64,000 nt of DNA from Holacanthus passer. Taxonomy: Eukaryota > Chordata > Actinopteri > Pomacanthidae. How positions within the stretch are numbered: position 1 is the first letter of the stretch; each line of letters begins with the position of its first letter. The notes under the pieces are model-generated. The model had not been told where the DNA came from, ran no database searches, and saw nothing but the letters and a program-made list of their open reading frames with translations. The position numbers and the translations under genes are program-made. The stretch lies in the NCBI GenBank assembly GCA_025331565.1, contig JAFREQ010000009.1:4329501-4393500 (forward strand), read 5' to 3'. Positions 1-14,500 of the stretch are shown here, in pieces.

Positions 1-2909
1 AACTGTGCGGGGCTAAATGGAGGTAATCTGTCTCCCAAGTTACTGTACAAGCAAATGAAACTGGTTGCCCCATTGTGAACAACAGCTGGAGTTTGGCTCG
101 GGTAGGCTGAGAGGATTTCATTAACTTCGAGCAACAATGGATACCTTCAGTCTTAAATGTCCCTGCTGGCCTTGATGAAAAAATGCCTGAGGCTGTTGGT
201 GGTAGAACAACCTAAAAAAAACATGTACAGTTACAGTACAGGCCTACTTTGTCTAAGAACAAATGTGAGAAACTTTTTTTTGTGTGTCTAACCTTCAACG
301 CCTATTCATGTGCAGCTGATGGCATGCTGTGTGGGTGTAGGTGTTGCTGTGAGAACGGGATGGAAATACAGCTAAAGGCTGAACAGTTCTATTCCCCTAA
401 TCTAAATGTGACTGTCTTTCCTGCTGCTTTGGTTTCTTTAACTGAGAAATATGTTTGTACAGCTCAGCATGGGAGTGCACCTGCTGCTAAACTGTTAAAT
501 ACCAAAGAAAGCAGGATTATTTTGGCTTAAGACCAGTCAAATTATTAAGAGAAAGGCCACCACACATTTCAATTTTTTATCTGGAAGTTGATTAGATTTC
601 CCGTACAATAATGAAACTCATAAGTCAGTGTGAAACCTTTTTTGTACTTTTGGTACAGTTTTATGAAAAGTACACAACCCCTGCTGCTGTCTTTGCCAGC
701 TTTTTCTTTCGGTCACTGCCTCCGTCAAGACTTTGGCCAAAACGTCCACCTGTGTCTTCCTGGTGTCAAAACTGAGCGGAAGTGAAAGTCAGTATAACTT
801 ATCATTTTCCTTTTCAAAAGCAGATACTGTCCCCCATGTGTGCTTTTGTGTGCTGAAAGATTAGTCTTATCTTTTAGTTTGTGTTTGCAGCTTAGAGATG
901 GCTCTGCTGTAAAAGCACAATGTAAATAAGGAGAATTCATTAATTTGTTCTTTCATTAGGCCCACAAACATCTGTGTGGTACATATGGAAAGTGCTGCCC
1001 TTTCAGTGGACTTTTTAATGTTTACCACGTAGTCTTCAAGTTGCTGCCACCGGTGTTTCTGAAGTAGCCCGCCTAATAAGCTGTCTGTGCAGTCAGTGTC
1101 GTTCTTAATGTGTTTTGTCATCAATTATTTTGTTAATATTTGTCATACACTGAAGACGACTCTCCACTCTGTACTCAGCAGGACACAACCTCTCAGCTGA
1201 GGCTAGTGGTCGTAAAACGTACTCATACAGCGAATTGCGGCTTGTCAATCAAAACTATTTTATTAGAATCAGAAAGTAATATAATAAAGTAGCTGGCTGG
1301 ACTTGAATAAGTATTCAGTTGTATGGTGGGCAACTGGCACTTAATTTAATGTTTGCAACAAATGAGTGTATGTTCATGTAACTGAATATGTGTGCACCTG
1401 TATCTGAATTTGGTATCCACTTGACTTGTGTGGGGGAAAATGAAAATGTTTATTACTTAAGCCCAAAAAAGGTATCTTGTGACATGAAGTATGTATATTC
1501 CAACCACAAATGTCCCCAGGTGATTGCAGTATTTAGTTCCTGTTTTCTTGGTGTTCTGCTGGATGAATTCTGTGCTTCTGAAAATCCCTTCAGAAAGGGT
1601 GACATATCACAAATACAGCATCTAGATTTAGTCAGAGTGACTTTGCAGCTAAAACCAGTAATGTGAACTGTGTTTGGAGAAGTCCTTCATATCTTTTAGG
1701 AACTGACTGACTAAAACAGTGAATGCTGTGTACAGCCTCCTAAATAAACATTCCAAACAAAAAGGAAAAAAGGAGTAAAAATGAATAAAAGTTGCAAAAG
1801 TAATCTACTAAAATTAATAGTATCTCAGACTGAAATAAATGGTCCTTTGTTTTGCACCTTACATACTGAACATTCAGCTTTACATAGAATCATAAAAAAT
1901 GAATCACAGTGTTTGAGACACAAAAAACTTTTAAATGTATTAAAATTTCAAAATGTAAAGCAACTTAAACAAACAAGGTTTTAACATTTTGAAATGCACC
2001 ACCGACCCAACAAGCAAGGCCACCTCTTGTCCACTGCTTTTAATTTTATATCTGAGCTAGTGGTGAAAGGATTTTTCATCAGTCCATCACCAGAAAATTA
2101 ATCAACATATGTGAAGTTAATAAAATTGTTATTTCTCGAGACTAACTTAAAACTTTTGTTATTTTTCTCCACTTTCTCAAATCTGAGGATTTGCTCTTTT
2201 CCCAGATTTACATGGGTATATATTTAATGTTTGACTATTTGACCTTTCAAGCAATAGAAAGATGTCAACTTGTGCTGTGGAAATTTTAAGGACATTTTTC
2301 ATCACTTTCATATCTTTTATAGACCAAACAATAAAAAAAAAAAAAAAAAAAAAAAGTAAACTGACTGACCTCAGCTGCAGCACATTTACAGTCACCTTTA
2401 CAGTCACATATATAGTTCATATATAACTTGGTCTTCATATTTCCCCTGTAGTGATACACCCTGTTCTTGTAACTGTACTGTTGAGATAAACTCTCTTAAT
2501 CTCCATTCAACTCTGCTCCATTGACAGGGAGTTGACCAATGTAAACATGACCTTGCAGGCGTTCTATAGCCCCCCACCCTTCACTGTGAAATACAAACCC
2601 CTCACATGTTCCCTGTCATGTAAAGAGTCGCCTGCTGTCACACATAAACATGCACACGTGCATATGTTCAAGAGCGTATTTTAACATATGACTAATGTGT
2701 CACTTTGATTTATGTCATAATTTTTCCGGTTCAAAACGTTTCACAGCAGTTGTGAAACAACCTTGATGTGTGATTGACATGTTTACTGATTTGCCTGTGG
2801 AATGGGTGGCAACTGGCCAAGCTTTGTAGGTTGAACCTGTGGAGCAGTTCAAGAGCAAGAACGTAATTTTCAGGAAGAAGGTCCTGTAAATGGACTGCAT
2901 TTATAGTCT

Positions 2910-3095
2910 TCTTAGACCACTCAATGCGCTTCATAAAGCAAGCCAGCATTCACCCATTCATACATGGTAGCAATGTGGGGTTCAATATCTTTCCCAAGGA
3001 CACTTTGGCACGTAGACTGCAGGGGCCAGGGATCGAGCTACTAACTTTCCGATTGGTGGACAGCCTCTCTACCTCCTGAGCCACAGCCGCCCCTG
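2910..3095 (-). mobile_element. tRNA-derived SINE copy
   Basis: Read on the minus strand from about 3093, the sequence begins with a tRNA-like head: TGGCTCAGGAGGTAGAG resembles a Pol III A box and AGCTCGATCCCTGGCC resembles a B box about 35 bases further on. A tRNA-unrelated body follows, containing CAAGGACACTTTGGC on the plus strand. This arrangement and wording match a dispersed element I recognise from fish genomes. The family name is not certain. The copy looks diverged and is not a functional tRNA gene: no cloverleaf closes. Confidence 0.65.
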
Positions 3096-4320
3096 TCTTC
3101 TGGACTAGTTATTATTTCTGTGAGAGAAACATTTCTGTGCAATTTAATATGGAGCAACAGTGCAATTCATATTGTGGTAATTATCTGGGTAATAGTAATT
3201 AATTACTATTAATGTAATTAACTTGAAAAACTGTACCAGCAGAATGACAAATGATCGAATACCATACTGATTCCCATTTTGCAAAGAAGACATGCTGCCT
3301 TCAGGCAATTGAGGAGAACAAGGTTAGCTACTAGAAACTACTAATTTGACTTCTCTGCCGGATCCCAGAATGCAAAGCACACCTGGCTACAGGAGCCGTT
3401 TAGCACAAAGGATGATTTTATCAATAATTGATGTGTTGTCTCAGGTATTTGTAATTTGACTCCTTTTTCGACAATCAGTTACTCTACAATATAAACAGAT
3501 CAGTCAATAATAAAAATAATTGTTAGTTGTAGCCTTAGTATGAAGCTACTGTTGTTTCATATTAAGAATTTGATCCCTGACAAAGGTCTATGACTGAAAA
3601 GTTTTGTTTTCAATAGACCTAATGCTGAGAGCTGGCAGGTTTACACCTCTTTTTTTTGTTAGATTGAACGAACTCTGAAAAAAATCTAAAATTCATGGAT
3701 TTTAATGATCCCAGGCATTTATTTTTTATGGACGCTGAAATTCTCTGCTGAAGTCAATACTCATTTCTCTAACCCAGCTGCAGGCTTAATATAGACAAGA
3801 ATTTATGACTGAACCACAGATTAACATCTGCATTTTGTGGAATTGATACACACACACACGTGTATAGACACTGAAACACGTATTTGGCACTTGAGATGAA
3901 ACCGCCAACACAAACATCTGGTGTGAAGTCCTCCTCCAGTGGAATCCCACACAACACGGCACAAGCCTGCACAGGATCCACAGATCAGGTTACCATGGTT
4001 CTAGATCGAGGCAGTAACTCTGTCCACCAACCTGCGTATTCTGGGATGAGTTAAAATTACCACCACTGTTGTCTGTGTTCATCCTCGCTCTCATTTTCTT
4101 CACAGCTTTTCTTCTTTTTTTCTCTGATGTGCACAAATACACACTTTCCCTGCTTTTATCCTTTTATGTGTTACCTTTTTAAATATTATGAAACATAATT
4201 TTATTGCCTGAATCTGTAGCTTTCCCCTCTCTTACATAATCACATGAACTCCGTTTCAGTTCTCTCTTCTCTCGCTCTAGTTCCCTGTGTCTCTCTTGTT
4301 TTCTCTTTGTTTGTCTGATG

Positions 4321-4474
<154 letters not shown>

Positions 4475-5224
4475 GTGCGTGCATGCATGTGTGGATGGAT
4501 TCCAGTCAGCACTAACAGACAGAAAACACAGGGATGAGGAGAGTGTTTCTGTCTCTTGGGCAACAGTGGAGAAAGGCATTTGAGGATGTCATGCTACAGT
4601 AACATGGCTCTTCTGGTGCCAACATGCCATCTGACTGCTCAAATTTCTTGCCTGGTGGATTTCCTTTTAATGATGGTGCCACGTTTAAAGATCTAGCAGC
4701 ATACTGGAATATTTTGCATAACTCACAGGAAATATAGCATTTTAACAGTTTGTCTGGTTGGTTAAGGCTCAGCTTTATGTTGTGAGTCATGTTTTTATTA
4801 ACTTGTTACTTCAGCTAAAAAAAATGAGATCATGTAAGTTCCTTTAACATCCTCTGCCTGAGCTGGGCTCAACTCTTCTTTCACAACTTCTTTAAGGCTC
4901 TTTTTCAAAGGGTCAAGGGGAAGTGGCTTGACTGTGGCATTTGAAAGATTAATGCAATGCTTATGTATAACTCACCTCTCTCTGTATAAGGTTTACCTTT
5001 GCTGGCTACACCTGCCACCTGTGACATGGACTGGCTTCTTTTTCCCCTTCTCATTATTCCTAAAATGACATGCACCCTCTGTAGGTGGAAGACTTGGTTG
5101 TAACAAAGGTCACTCTTGCTGCCTTCCTAAAGCCACATTTCACTTGCGAATCTGAACTAAAATCAACACATCGGTCACACTACACACTAACGTTTTGCTT
5201 GTGATTAAATGCTGTCTGTCAAAT

Positions 5225-5365
5225 TAACTTATGTCTCACCTCCCTCCTCCTCTTCCTTATCCTTGACCCTTCTGCCTCTCTCCTCTCTGCCTCCTCCCCC
5301 GGCCTCTTCTTCTTTTTCCTCTCTTCTTCTACCTCCTCCTTTCCCTCTCTCTCTTACCCCTTCCA
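5225..5365 (+). repeat. Pyrimidine-rich (CT/CCT) tract
   Basis: About 140 bases almost entirely of C and T on the plus strand, ending in TTCCACACAG just before an ATG. It may act as an unusually long polypyrimidine tract for the candidate exon at 5371, or be simple low-complexity sequence. Confidence 0.8.
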
Positions 5366-5370
5366 CACAG

Positions 5371-5419
5371 ATGCTCCCAGCCGTCCAGCTTGACAGGAGT
5401 GATGGGATGTGTCAACTAG
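5371..5419 (+). other. slc23a2: Candidate upstream coding exon of slc23a2
   Basis: The 49-base segment is bounded by a strong acceptor (long pyrimidine tract then CACAG) and a donor-like CTAG|GTATTA. It starts with ATG and reads 16 codons (MLPAVQLDRSDGMCQL) plus one base. That phase 1 end fits the exon starting at 8403, where two bases precede an open frame (EAVLDDVIGLKD...) running in phase into the recognised start MGVGKNTT. A longer N-terminal isoform of about 57 extra residues is thus possible. The phase match alone has a one-in-three chance. Transcript evidence is lacking. Confidence 0.35.
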
Positions 5420-7834
5420 GTATTACACCTATCCCAACATTTTTACACTGCAAGCAGGGAGACTGGCTTGGTGGGAAGATGATATTTTGGGATGAAGTAA
5501 AGCAAAACAAAACTTCTGAAAAGGGAATATGACACAGGAAAGGTGGTGACAAAGCACAGTACAGGTTACACCTAGGTAGACATCTGCTTGCAGTTAATAA
5601 GACTGCAGTACTATTAAATACTATTTTTTAGGCCTGAACAATTTAAGGCATATTTTTTTTGTATAAAGTAATTTTGAGGGGGCATATCATTGGGGCATCT
5701 CCGGGCCTGTATTGATGGTCTGAATGGTATAAAAAAAGATTTTTTTTTTTTTTTTTTTTACCAGTCAGGGTTCATAGCTAATGAACTCTCAACTTTTTGC
5801 AGCTTCTTAAGAAGTTGTTAATAATTGAAGTTATACTTGAGCAACAATGAATGAATGAATGTCTGTTAAGTCTTAACTATCACTGAATGAGGCAACGTAA
5901 TGGTGAAGACCCACTGAGGAAAGTACTGCAATATTTATGTGTTTCCAGTATTATGAACTGGGTGTGTAGGGGGAAAAACTGTATCAAGTCACTACTAATG
6001 CAAACTGACTATTTCCTGCTGCTTTTGCAGCTCCACATTCAATGCATTTAACTAGTGAAACACAAGTTGAAATATTGCAGTGAGTAAAGAGACAGGAAGG
6101 AGCAGTAACAGTGACCTGTTAGATGAGGTAAGCAGCTCCTTTCACTGCACTGCTGTCTGCAGACTCGTGTGCAAGAAGGCCAGTTATCACCTGACCTATT
6201 AAAACTACAATTGCTTGTTTTGCTGCCCCAGCTTTCTGTGCCCTGCATTATTACACTGCGTTTGCTGTTACCACCAGTTACTAGAGGCGTTGCCAAATCA
6301 ACCAAGGATTCCAATCCTTTGATTACAGCTCTGGCAGTTTAAACATTGCTCTTTGAATAACCAGTATAATAACTGTTACTTGTTCAGGTTTGCTATCTTT
6401 AATGTGCACGTAAGAAACCTGTGAGACCTTAAGAGAGTTTTGTGATTGGTCATGTGGGTCTTAGTTCTGGCCAGTATACCTAGTTAGCATAGCTTGAAGA
6501 AACAGTTTTTAATTCAAAGGCACAAACAAAATAAAGTAAATAATCAGATTTTGAATAGCAACCAGTGTCACACTCCATCACCATCTAGACACACATATAA
6601 TGACAAATGGGGAGCTATAATGCTGTAATATACAACCAATGTTTTGTTTTTATCAGAAAGTACAGAGTTGGTTGATAACTTGTTTTCTAAGTAATGGATG
6701 AAGTGACCTTTTAAATAATGTAACAGCTTCAAGCTCACTCTTCACTCATCTGTAGGACTATTTATTTGGAAACTAAAGTCAACATTTGAAGGTATCTCCT
6801 CAGTCATCACCCATCATGTCCTTGTGTTGCAACACTACTTCTTGAATGAACCTGTCAGTTGACCCTAATGATCTAGTACAGTATCTGTGTGTGATGCAGT
6901 TTCATTTACAGTTTGGTCATGGCTCATGAAATGGCTAATGCAACTGTCACAATGAGACAAAATGATACACAGCAGCAACAGGAAGACGTTGTTAAAAGAC
7001 CAAAGTACTGTAATGTTGAAATGTGAAAACAAGTGTGAACATCCTTACACTTTTGTTAATTCCGGACAGTGGTGTCGGAGATGTCACCTGAGATATCATG
7101 TTTGTCTGATGTCCAAATCTCGATTCATTCACAGTGGCTTGTGTTTATTCTTTCCACATATTCCACACCAAGCCATTCTATTAATTGGTTAATTAGTCCA
7201 GCCTTACATAACCGGAAGTCTCTTTGAGATCAAGATCTCTTTTACAAGTGAGACCCGAGATCAAATACGTATATACAATATTAGAACAAGAATAACTGAT
7301 TCCACCTCTGTGTATATGAAGGTATGTGTTTCTGAGCAATTTTGGTTCAGAGAAGACCAAATGCAGGAACTCTTGATGTACTCACAGTCAGCATGTTTTT
7401 GTGTCTTTTTATTGGGTCGGGCAAGTAGCTGAGTGTCAACACAGAGGTCTTTTCACCTGATACGTTTGATTCAAATACTGTCAGTGAGTAACAGTTAATG
7501 TTGCATTGGGAAAAAAAACAACTCAGAACAACTGCTAGGATAAACTGACGTTCCTCTCTGTGTCACCTGCATCTTTTCCCATGACTTCTCAAAACTGATC
7601 ACTCTGTTCCTCTTCTCTGTCAAACACATGCCCATGTTTCACTCTTTTTCTGTTTTGTTTTTCCTTTTTCTCCTTGCATAATCTCGCCTCTATGTATTTG
7701 CCTTCTGCTCTCGCGTTAGACAGTGACCTGTTGGCAATATGGATACTTACCTGAAGTGTAAAGTAAAAATTATTTGCAGATTGTATGGATGATAATGGTT
7801 AAAAGAATGCCCATTATAATTTCTTAAAGGCCAA

Positions 7835-8040
7835 GGTTTTCAGATTGTTCATTTTGTCTGACCAATGGTCCAAAACCCAAAGATATTCAGTTTACTATCG
7901 CACAAGACCATCAGCAAAACCTCACAACTGAGAAGCTAGAACCAGCTAATTCTTGGCAATTTTGCTTGAAAAATTATTTACATGATTAATTGATTATCAC
8001 AATAGTTGATTGGCATTTCAGCTCTAGATTTGTTAATCAC
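7835..8040. repeat. Dispersed repeat copy (ATTAATCG-type family)
   Basis: An AT-rich block of about 200 bases with wording such as CATGATTAATTGATTATC and GATTGGCATTTCAGCTCTAG. Similar blocks sit at about 20205-20430, 27885-28110, 29880-30130 and 51330-51500. The family is common in fish genomes; its class is not certain from this window. Confidence 0.5.
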
Positions 8041-8402
8041 CTACTCAAGCTAAAACTGATATCTTAACGGTGCTTTCATAATCTGTTTAGGAGCCAAAAT
8101 ACACCTGAAATATTTTGATATGAAACAGAAAAGGAAGCTAATCTTGGCATTTGTAAAGCTCTTTCTACTTGATAAATGAGACATGGTTGCAGTTAACATA
8201 CTTTTGTTGTGTAGAAGAGACCAAAGAAAGACAAGAGACCTGAGATTAGTCAAGTTTCTGATCAACAAGACATACGGCCTAGCAGTGTCTCTGGCTCTCT
8301 GATGTGATAAACCTTCTCAATGAAGTTAGGATATTACAACTCTTGAAGTTATAGATCAAGATGTTAATTTCTCTGTTCATCTGTCTCTTTTTATCCAAGC
8401 AG

Positions 8403-8524
8403 GTGAGGCAGTCCTGGACGATGTCATTGGACTGAAGGATTCATCTGCAGTGTTCACACCAGAGCGAGACAGAGGAGGGACAGAGAAGGAGGAGGAGGAC
8501 GACGACGACATCGAAGACACAGTG
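8403..8524 (+). other. slc23a2: Open segment of slc23a2 exon upstream of the conserved start
   Basis: The exon begins after TTTATCCAAGCAG (acceptor). The 122 bases before the conserved ATG are open in the same frame and would encode an acidic stretch ending EKEEEDDDDIEDTV. There is no in-frame ATG within it. An out-of-frame ATG at 8421 makes a five-codon minimal ORF. The segment is either 5' UTR or coding sequence in a longer isoform beginning in an earlier exon. Confidence 0.5.
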
Positions 8525-11500
8525 ATGGGCGTGGGGAAGAATACCACTTCCAAGTCGTTGGACAGCAGCAGTGAGGGAGGAAAATATGAAGAGGAGACCA
8601 AACATGGGGCAGATTTCTACCCTATTCCGGTACACGACTCTATTTAATGGCTATTTGTACTGTTATAAAATTTTGCCACAGAGACAAAACTACAGATACA
8701 TCATTAACATGCCTAAGGGGAGCTCACATAATGAACAGTTGACAAAGACAGGGTTTGGTCAATATACACAACCTTATAATTACCGTCCTCTTCATCCCAC
8801 GTCCATCTCTTTCAGTTACTTTGGCATTGCTTTTTGCTTGGAATGTATTCGTGTTAGTGGATGGCTTGAGTACACACACACAAACTGTATACTTTATGGC
8901 CAGTTGGTGCGTGCTGCTGGCGCTCAGTTCATCCATTTCCTTTGTTTGTCCTCTTGGCATCAGGCCATAGCTTCATGTAGGTCAAAAGGCAAAATGACGA
9001 CAAACAGCTTGCTTAACCCACCGCTAGCGTGACCGGATGAGTGATGGAAAATGGATGGATGGGCTTTTACTTTACTTGAATATTAAGATTTTATACTGCT
9101 TTATACTACTATACTCCACAGAAGGACATATTGTACTTTTTACTCTTTTAGCATTTAGCAGCTAACGAGCCAGAGATTTCCTTCAGAAGTTGGTGGAGAT
9201 AAAAACAGAGCCATAAAGCCATGAACTTGCATTCATCTGGTCTTCACCAAATTCACTTACATTTCCAGTTCAGTTTAGTGGATCAGTAGAACACGCCTAA
9301 AGTTTCTTTTACACTTATTTTGTCTCATTGTGAGGAGATATTTGAGTCCTTGTCTAACCATTTGGTTACAGACATTCATCTCCAACATTTTACAAATTCC
9401 AAAGACTCTGCTGCTCAGTGTTTTAATCTGGGGAACACTCAGCACGTAGACACAGCAGAGTATGTTTACATGTGGGAAACACTTGTGTACATTCAAAGGT
9501 CTGTCCTCTGCCTGACATTTTTCTTAGAAGCGATTGTAGGACTATTCAGTAGAAGCCCAGCTGTAAAAATCACTTTGTAACAGGGGGATAAAGGCAGACT
9601 GCTGGCAGTTGACAGTTGAGCATGTTTCCATCTCTTTGCTTCTTGTCCCTCAGGCATGGTAACATTCAAAATTACATTGTCTTTAAACGGAATTTTTAAG
9701 GTTTTGAATTTTCTTCACAGCTTGTTCCTCCTTTACAATGAGCCTTGCTTTGCTAATGAACATGACAGGACACAGGCAAAGCACATGCACACTCACAGAT
9801 ATACTCAGTGGAAGAAGTTTGTTTGAAAGACAATTTTGCATACTGTAGTAAACATACATTCATAACCAGGTTAGCAAATCTGGTTTATCACCTATTTTTT
9901 CCCGCCATTAATTTCACCCTACATTTCTGTTCTGTTACACAACAATGCATCAAGGCGCACTTACACAAACTTTCACAGTTCTTCACCTCACCCGTCTTTT
10001 CATGTGGTTTTTGTCAGCCAGCCAGCAGTGTGTCAAAGCCCTGTGCGTCATCCTCAATCTGCTGTCTCGACCAGCATGCTTTGCAAACTGTAATTAAAAT
10101 TCCCTTATGTAGTGTCTCATAAAAAGGAAAAATGACAACATTGAAAATCTAAATTGTGTTTGTGTGTTTGTGTTTAGGTGGTGGTAAACGGAGTGGGTGG
10201 TGCTAGTGGAGACCAGGATACTGAAAACACAGAACTGATGGCCATCTACACTAAAGAAAATCAAAGAGCAGAGAAGGTAACTTGAGAGGAAAAATGGACA
10301 AGTGAAACACAATCCTCATGCCAACCAAAGTGGTTTACTCCCAAATAAGCCTCTGTTAAAGCAGACTGACACATAGTCACATGATTCAAAAAACTCACGC
10401 ATAATCACCCAGAATCACAGTTTCAATGACTTCCCTTTTCCTCACTCACCTTTCCCCTACATTATTAGAGTTATAATCCTCAAGATTTCAGTCCTAGTAA
10501 ATTTGTCAAGACTTGTGGTTACAGTAGTAGCAAATATTCCTTGAACAGCTACTGATATGTCTTTTAACAGTGCAACCAAGCATACTCACATTGTTTTATT
10601 AAGGAAGTCACTCAAAAATAGTTTCATACGCTATCTGATTTCATGCTTCACATGGAGACAGTAGTTTTTCACAGCATAATTAGTTTCCTTGGTGAGAACT
10701 GCGTTTTGCTGGTTTAATCATTTTTCATGAACCAGCCGCATGTTCAGTTTGCATTAGCAGTAACTTAAAGTTCCTTCTGGCATTGATTAATCCTTCTTCT
10801 ATCTTTTTAACGCTATATAGCAGCTTATGAGGACAAACTTTATCATGACATACTGCCTTCATGAACAACCCCAAAGTCATGTGAGGTTTTCTGTCAGAAT
10901 TATTGTAGTGAATATATAGCCGTCATGTAAATTCAGCAGCTTAGCTTAAGCTGAGCCGTGAATCTCGTGTTTAGGTAGGCAATCTGAATCCAGCATGGGA
11001 TTCTGCCACTAATAAAAAATACTATGTGTATACTTAAGTTTTTGTATATACTTGTTCTAAAGGTTCACAAAAAAGAAAACACAAAACAAAACATGTTATT
11101 TCTGAAAAATCCATAATTACTGGTTATTTGTATTTTCAGAAAAGCTTCCATTCGTGCATTTAAAATTTAAAAAATGCCATATCCATACATTACATTTTGA
11201 CACTAAGACTAACACTATGATTTATAGTATGAATTTAACCAGTAAGCATTTTGGTGCTGCAGTTTTATGTTTCACTACTTACCTGGTTCTTTGTATTTAA
11301 AACAGGAAATTACAAACTAATTTCCACTGTAACTCGCACAGCAAAGTGCTGATGACACGTGGACCTGAAATAATAGTCTCCATGTTATCTTTCCTTTTTC
11401 CTCTTCTGTGCTATTTTCTCATTGTCATTGTGACTGTGCATTTTTCTTTGCTGAGAGAAGGAAGTAATGTATTGTGTTCTCTCTGACACAGTTTCTTTCT

Positions 11501-14500
11501 TTTATCCTTTCATTATCACATTAAATTCCACCAGAATACATTATTGTGACCCTTTCACAAAAAAGTCAAGTGTACCCAACAATGTAGACATGTCAAGAAA
11601 GATATGAATTCTTAAAATATTCATCTCGTTTCTTTGTGTGCATGTAGAGCTCAATGTCTGAGACGTTGGACAGCACAGACAGTATTGACGCAAGGAGGAT
11701 GGATATGATCTACACCATTGAAGACACCCCACCCTGGTACCTGTGTGTGTTCTTAGGTTTACAGGTAAGTTTATACACTGAACTGGGTTTTTTTTTTTTT
11801 TTTTTCACAAAACTGCATGGCTGACTTAAAATGTGTAATATCATTCATGAGTGTATTTTTGTTTACCTGACTAACTGATGTGTTTTCACTGAAAGACATG
11901 CACCATCACATGTCCCATGTAATCAGGGTGTGTCATGTCTTTGGCCGTGGCTGCACTTGTCATCTCCGTGCAGCATTTTTCATCCGACTGATTCATTATT
12001 TATTATGCAACTGGATGCCAGACACAAATATAGGATTTTGCTCACAGTTGTCGTCATGTTGATGGTTCGGTGGGTTGATGTCCTCACTGTGTGACCATAA
12101 CATGTTTGTATCTGACACTGGGCTTTTGTTCTCTGTCATGTAGTCATTACTGAGAAGATCCTATGTATCTGTGAAGTATAAGAAAGAAGCCAAACTACTT
12201 AATGAGCACATACACTACCAAGGCTCCACAATCCTTTAAATATGCTATTGTAATATTGGGACAAAAACCAAATAGCTAAAGAAATATCAGCAGCATCAGA
12301 TGTCACATGTTGTCACATGTTATCATATGTGTCAAGATATTGGCTTTATCTTCAAATCAGTCTGGCGCCAACAATGCTGATGAACCCTGACTGTTAAGAC
12401 AGATTGGCAATAGTTTGAATTTTTTGTGAACAGAAAAAAAGAAATGAACATTAACTATTCATCATAATGCTTGATTACTTTATGATGTAATATGTCTACT
12501 AATATAAATTTTAACTAACTAAATATTACTTTAAACACAGAATTTTTTTTTCTTTTTGGAGAATGTCTAAATCTGCTCTCGGCGTATTAGGCCTTGGTAC
12601 AGGGATGAATTGTGGTTTAAAAATGTAAGTGAGTCAGACTGTTGAGTTATGGTCATTTTAAATACATCAAAAGGTGAAAATGTCATCAGATTTTCCATGA
12701 TCACTCTAGAGTTTCCAGTAAACATGTGCAGTTGAACATGTTTATTCAAGAGTTATGGTAGTTTATCAAGTCTGACTTTATAATAAATTTTTTTTTTTGC
12801 TTTGCTGTTCACTTATATAGCAGGTTTGGTGAACAGTAAAAGAACTTGACACATGGCTACACAGTGGTGGTGTAAGTTCCAGATCCACAAACCTATCTCT
12901 TGTTCTTCAGCCCGTGCCAATTTTCATCCAAATCTGTGGCCATGTTTTTGAGAAATTCGGCTATCTAACAGACAAACAGAAAGATAAAAGACCAGGAAGT
13001 TATGTTTTCTACCTGGAAGATGAAGATCCTAAAGAATCTGGGAAAAATTTGGAAACATCCTACACACATATGCCTCTTGTCTTTGCAGCACTACTTGACA
13101 TGTTTCAGTGGAACTATCGCAGTACCGTTCCTCCTCGCTGAGGCGATGTGCGTCGGCTTCGATCAGTGGGCCACCAGTCAGCTCATAGGGACCATCTTTT
13201 TCTGTGTGGGGATCACCACTCTGCTACAGACCACACTGGGTTGCAGGTAGACACACACAAACAATCCTACAGTAGATTGGGGCCAACACATGAACACTCA
13301 ACTGCAGCTTTTCTTTAGGTCATACATTGTATTCTGTCTTTCAGCTCCTCTCCTCCTCCACCCTCCTCCCTCCTCCTCCTCTTCCATGCTCTCTCATCTA
13401 TAAGCACCACTTAAAGACAAGGGCCACTGTTGACATGAAGTTCCTCTTTCCCCTTCCTTCCTCTTCATGTCACTCTGAAGTGTGTTTTAAGTCCCCTTGC
13501 ACGCATTTAAGTAGATGCTCGCATATCCTTTTTTGTCACGGAAGGTTCCCAGGAAATATCTTACAGAGAAATTAAGGCAGGCACATATTATTTTTATGAC
13601 TCTTCAAAGAGATTTTTTTCTACAGCATGTATCTTGTATGTATATTTTCTTTCAGAATAGGATGAGTTTATAACATTTTAAGTTCCTTGTTTCGTGACTG
13701 AGACCACATCTTTTTTAAGGGATAGAAGTTCGGCTTTCAAGAAGTAGAGACAGCAGAACAGAAGCTGAACAGCTTCCAGAAACTAATGACATGGCATTTC
13801 ACTGCCAGCCAGAGGAATGTGCTACAGTGCATGTGGTTCAACTGTTGCATCACTTCTGGACAAGCAATGTGAATTACATGGTGAAACACGCAGTCATATC
13901 TTTGTTCAGTGGCCTGTTAAGTCCAAACTTCCAGCCATACAATATTTCATTTTAGTCAATTTCAATGTGCAATATTTTGTATGTAGTATTTAATATTAAA
14001 TAGCACCATAATTCCAGCCCATAGTGTATATACTGGTTACTTATTTCATGCAAATTTGCACATTTGTAAATTTGTTAATATCTTTTTTAGCCTGTTTAAA
14101 TTGTTCTTTCTGCACTATCACCTTTGCTGCTGTGCAATAAGAATTTATTACATTCTGTTCATCTAAGGCACCTTATTCACTGTTTAATCTCATGACTTCA
14201 CCACCTTTTGTGTTCTTTGCTCTTACACGTAATGTTGCTCATATGTAATTTGTGCATGTGTTTCATAGCCAGTGATTCATCTGATTCAACTCTGAGGATT
14301 ACAGTAGTCCAATCATTCACCAGCAAAATAACAGCTGACATGTTGCCTTTGATGTCCTATCTTTTGAATCTGTGTTTTAATGAAAGTCAGGTCATGTGGG
14401 CACAAAGTGTTATTTTTCTTTCATAAAAGACGAACAGTTCACTGGGGTAAATTCTGACATTCTCTCTGCTTCTGTGATAAATCTAATCTTCATGGCTGAT

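Noticed and set aside
2910..3095. Possible tRNA gene on the minus strand
   Set aside because: Only the A- and B-box-like parts match; no acceptor stem or anticodon arm forms, and a SINE body follows.
8571..9032. 153-aa ORF overlapping slc23a2 exon 1
   Set aside because: It is out of frame with the conserved protein and runs through an intron into a retroelement remnant.
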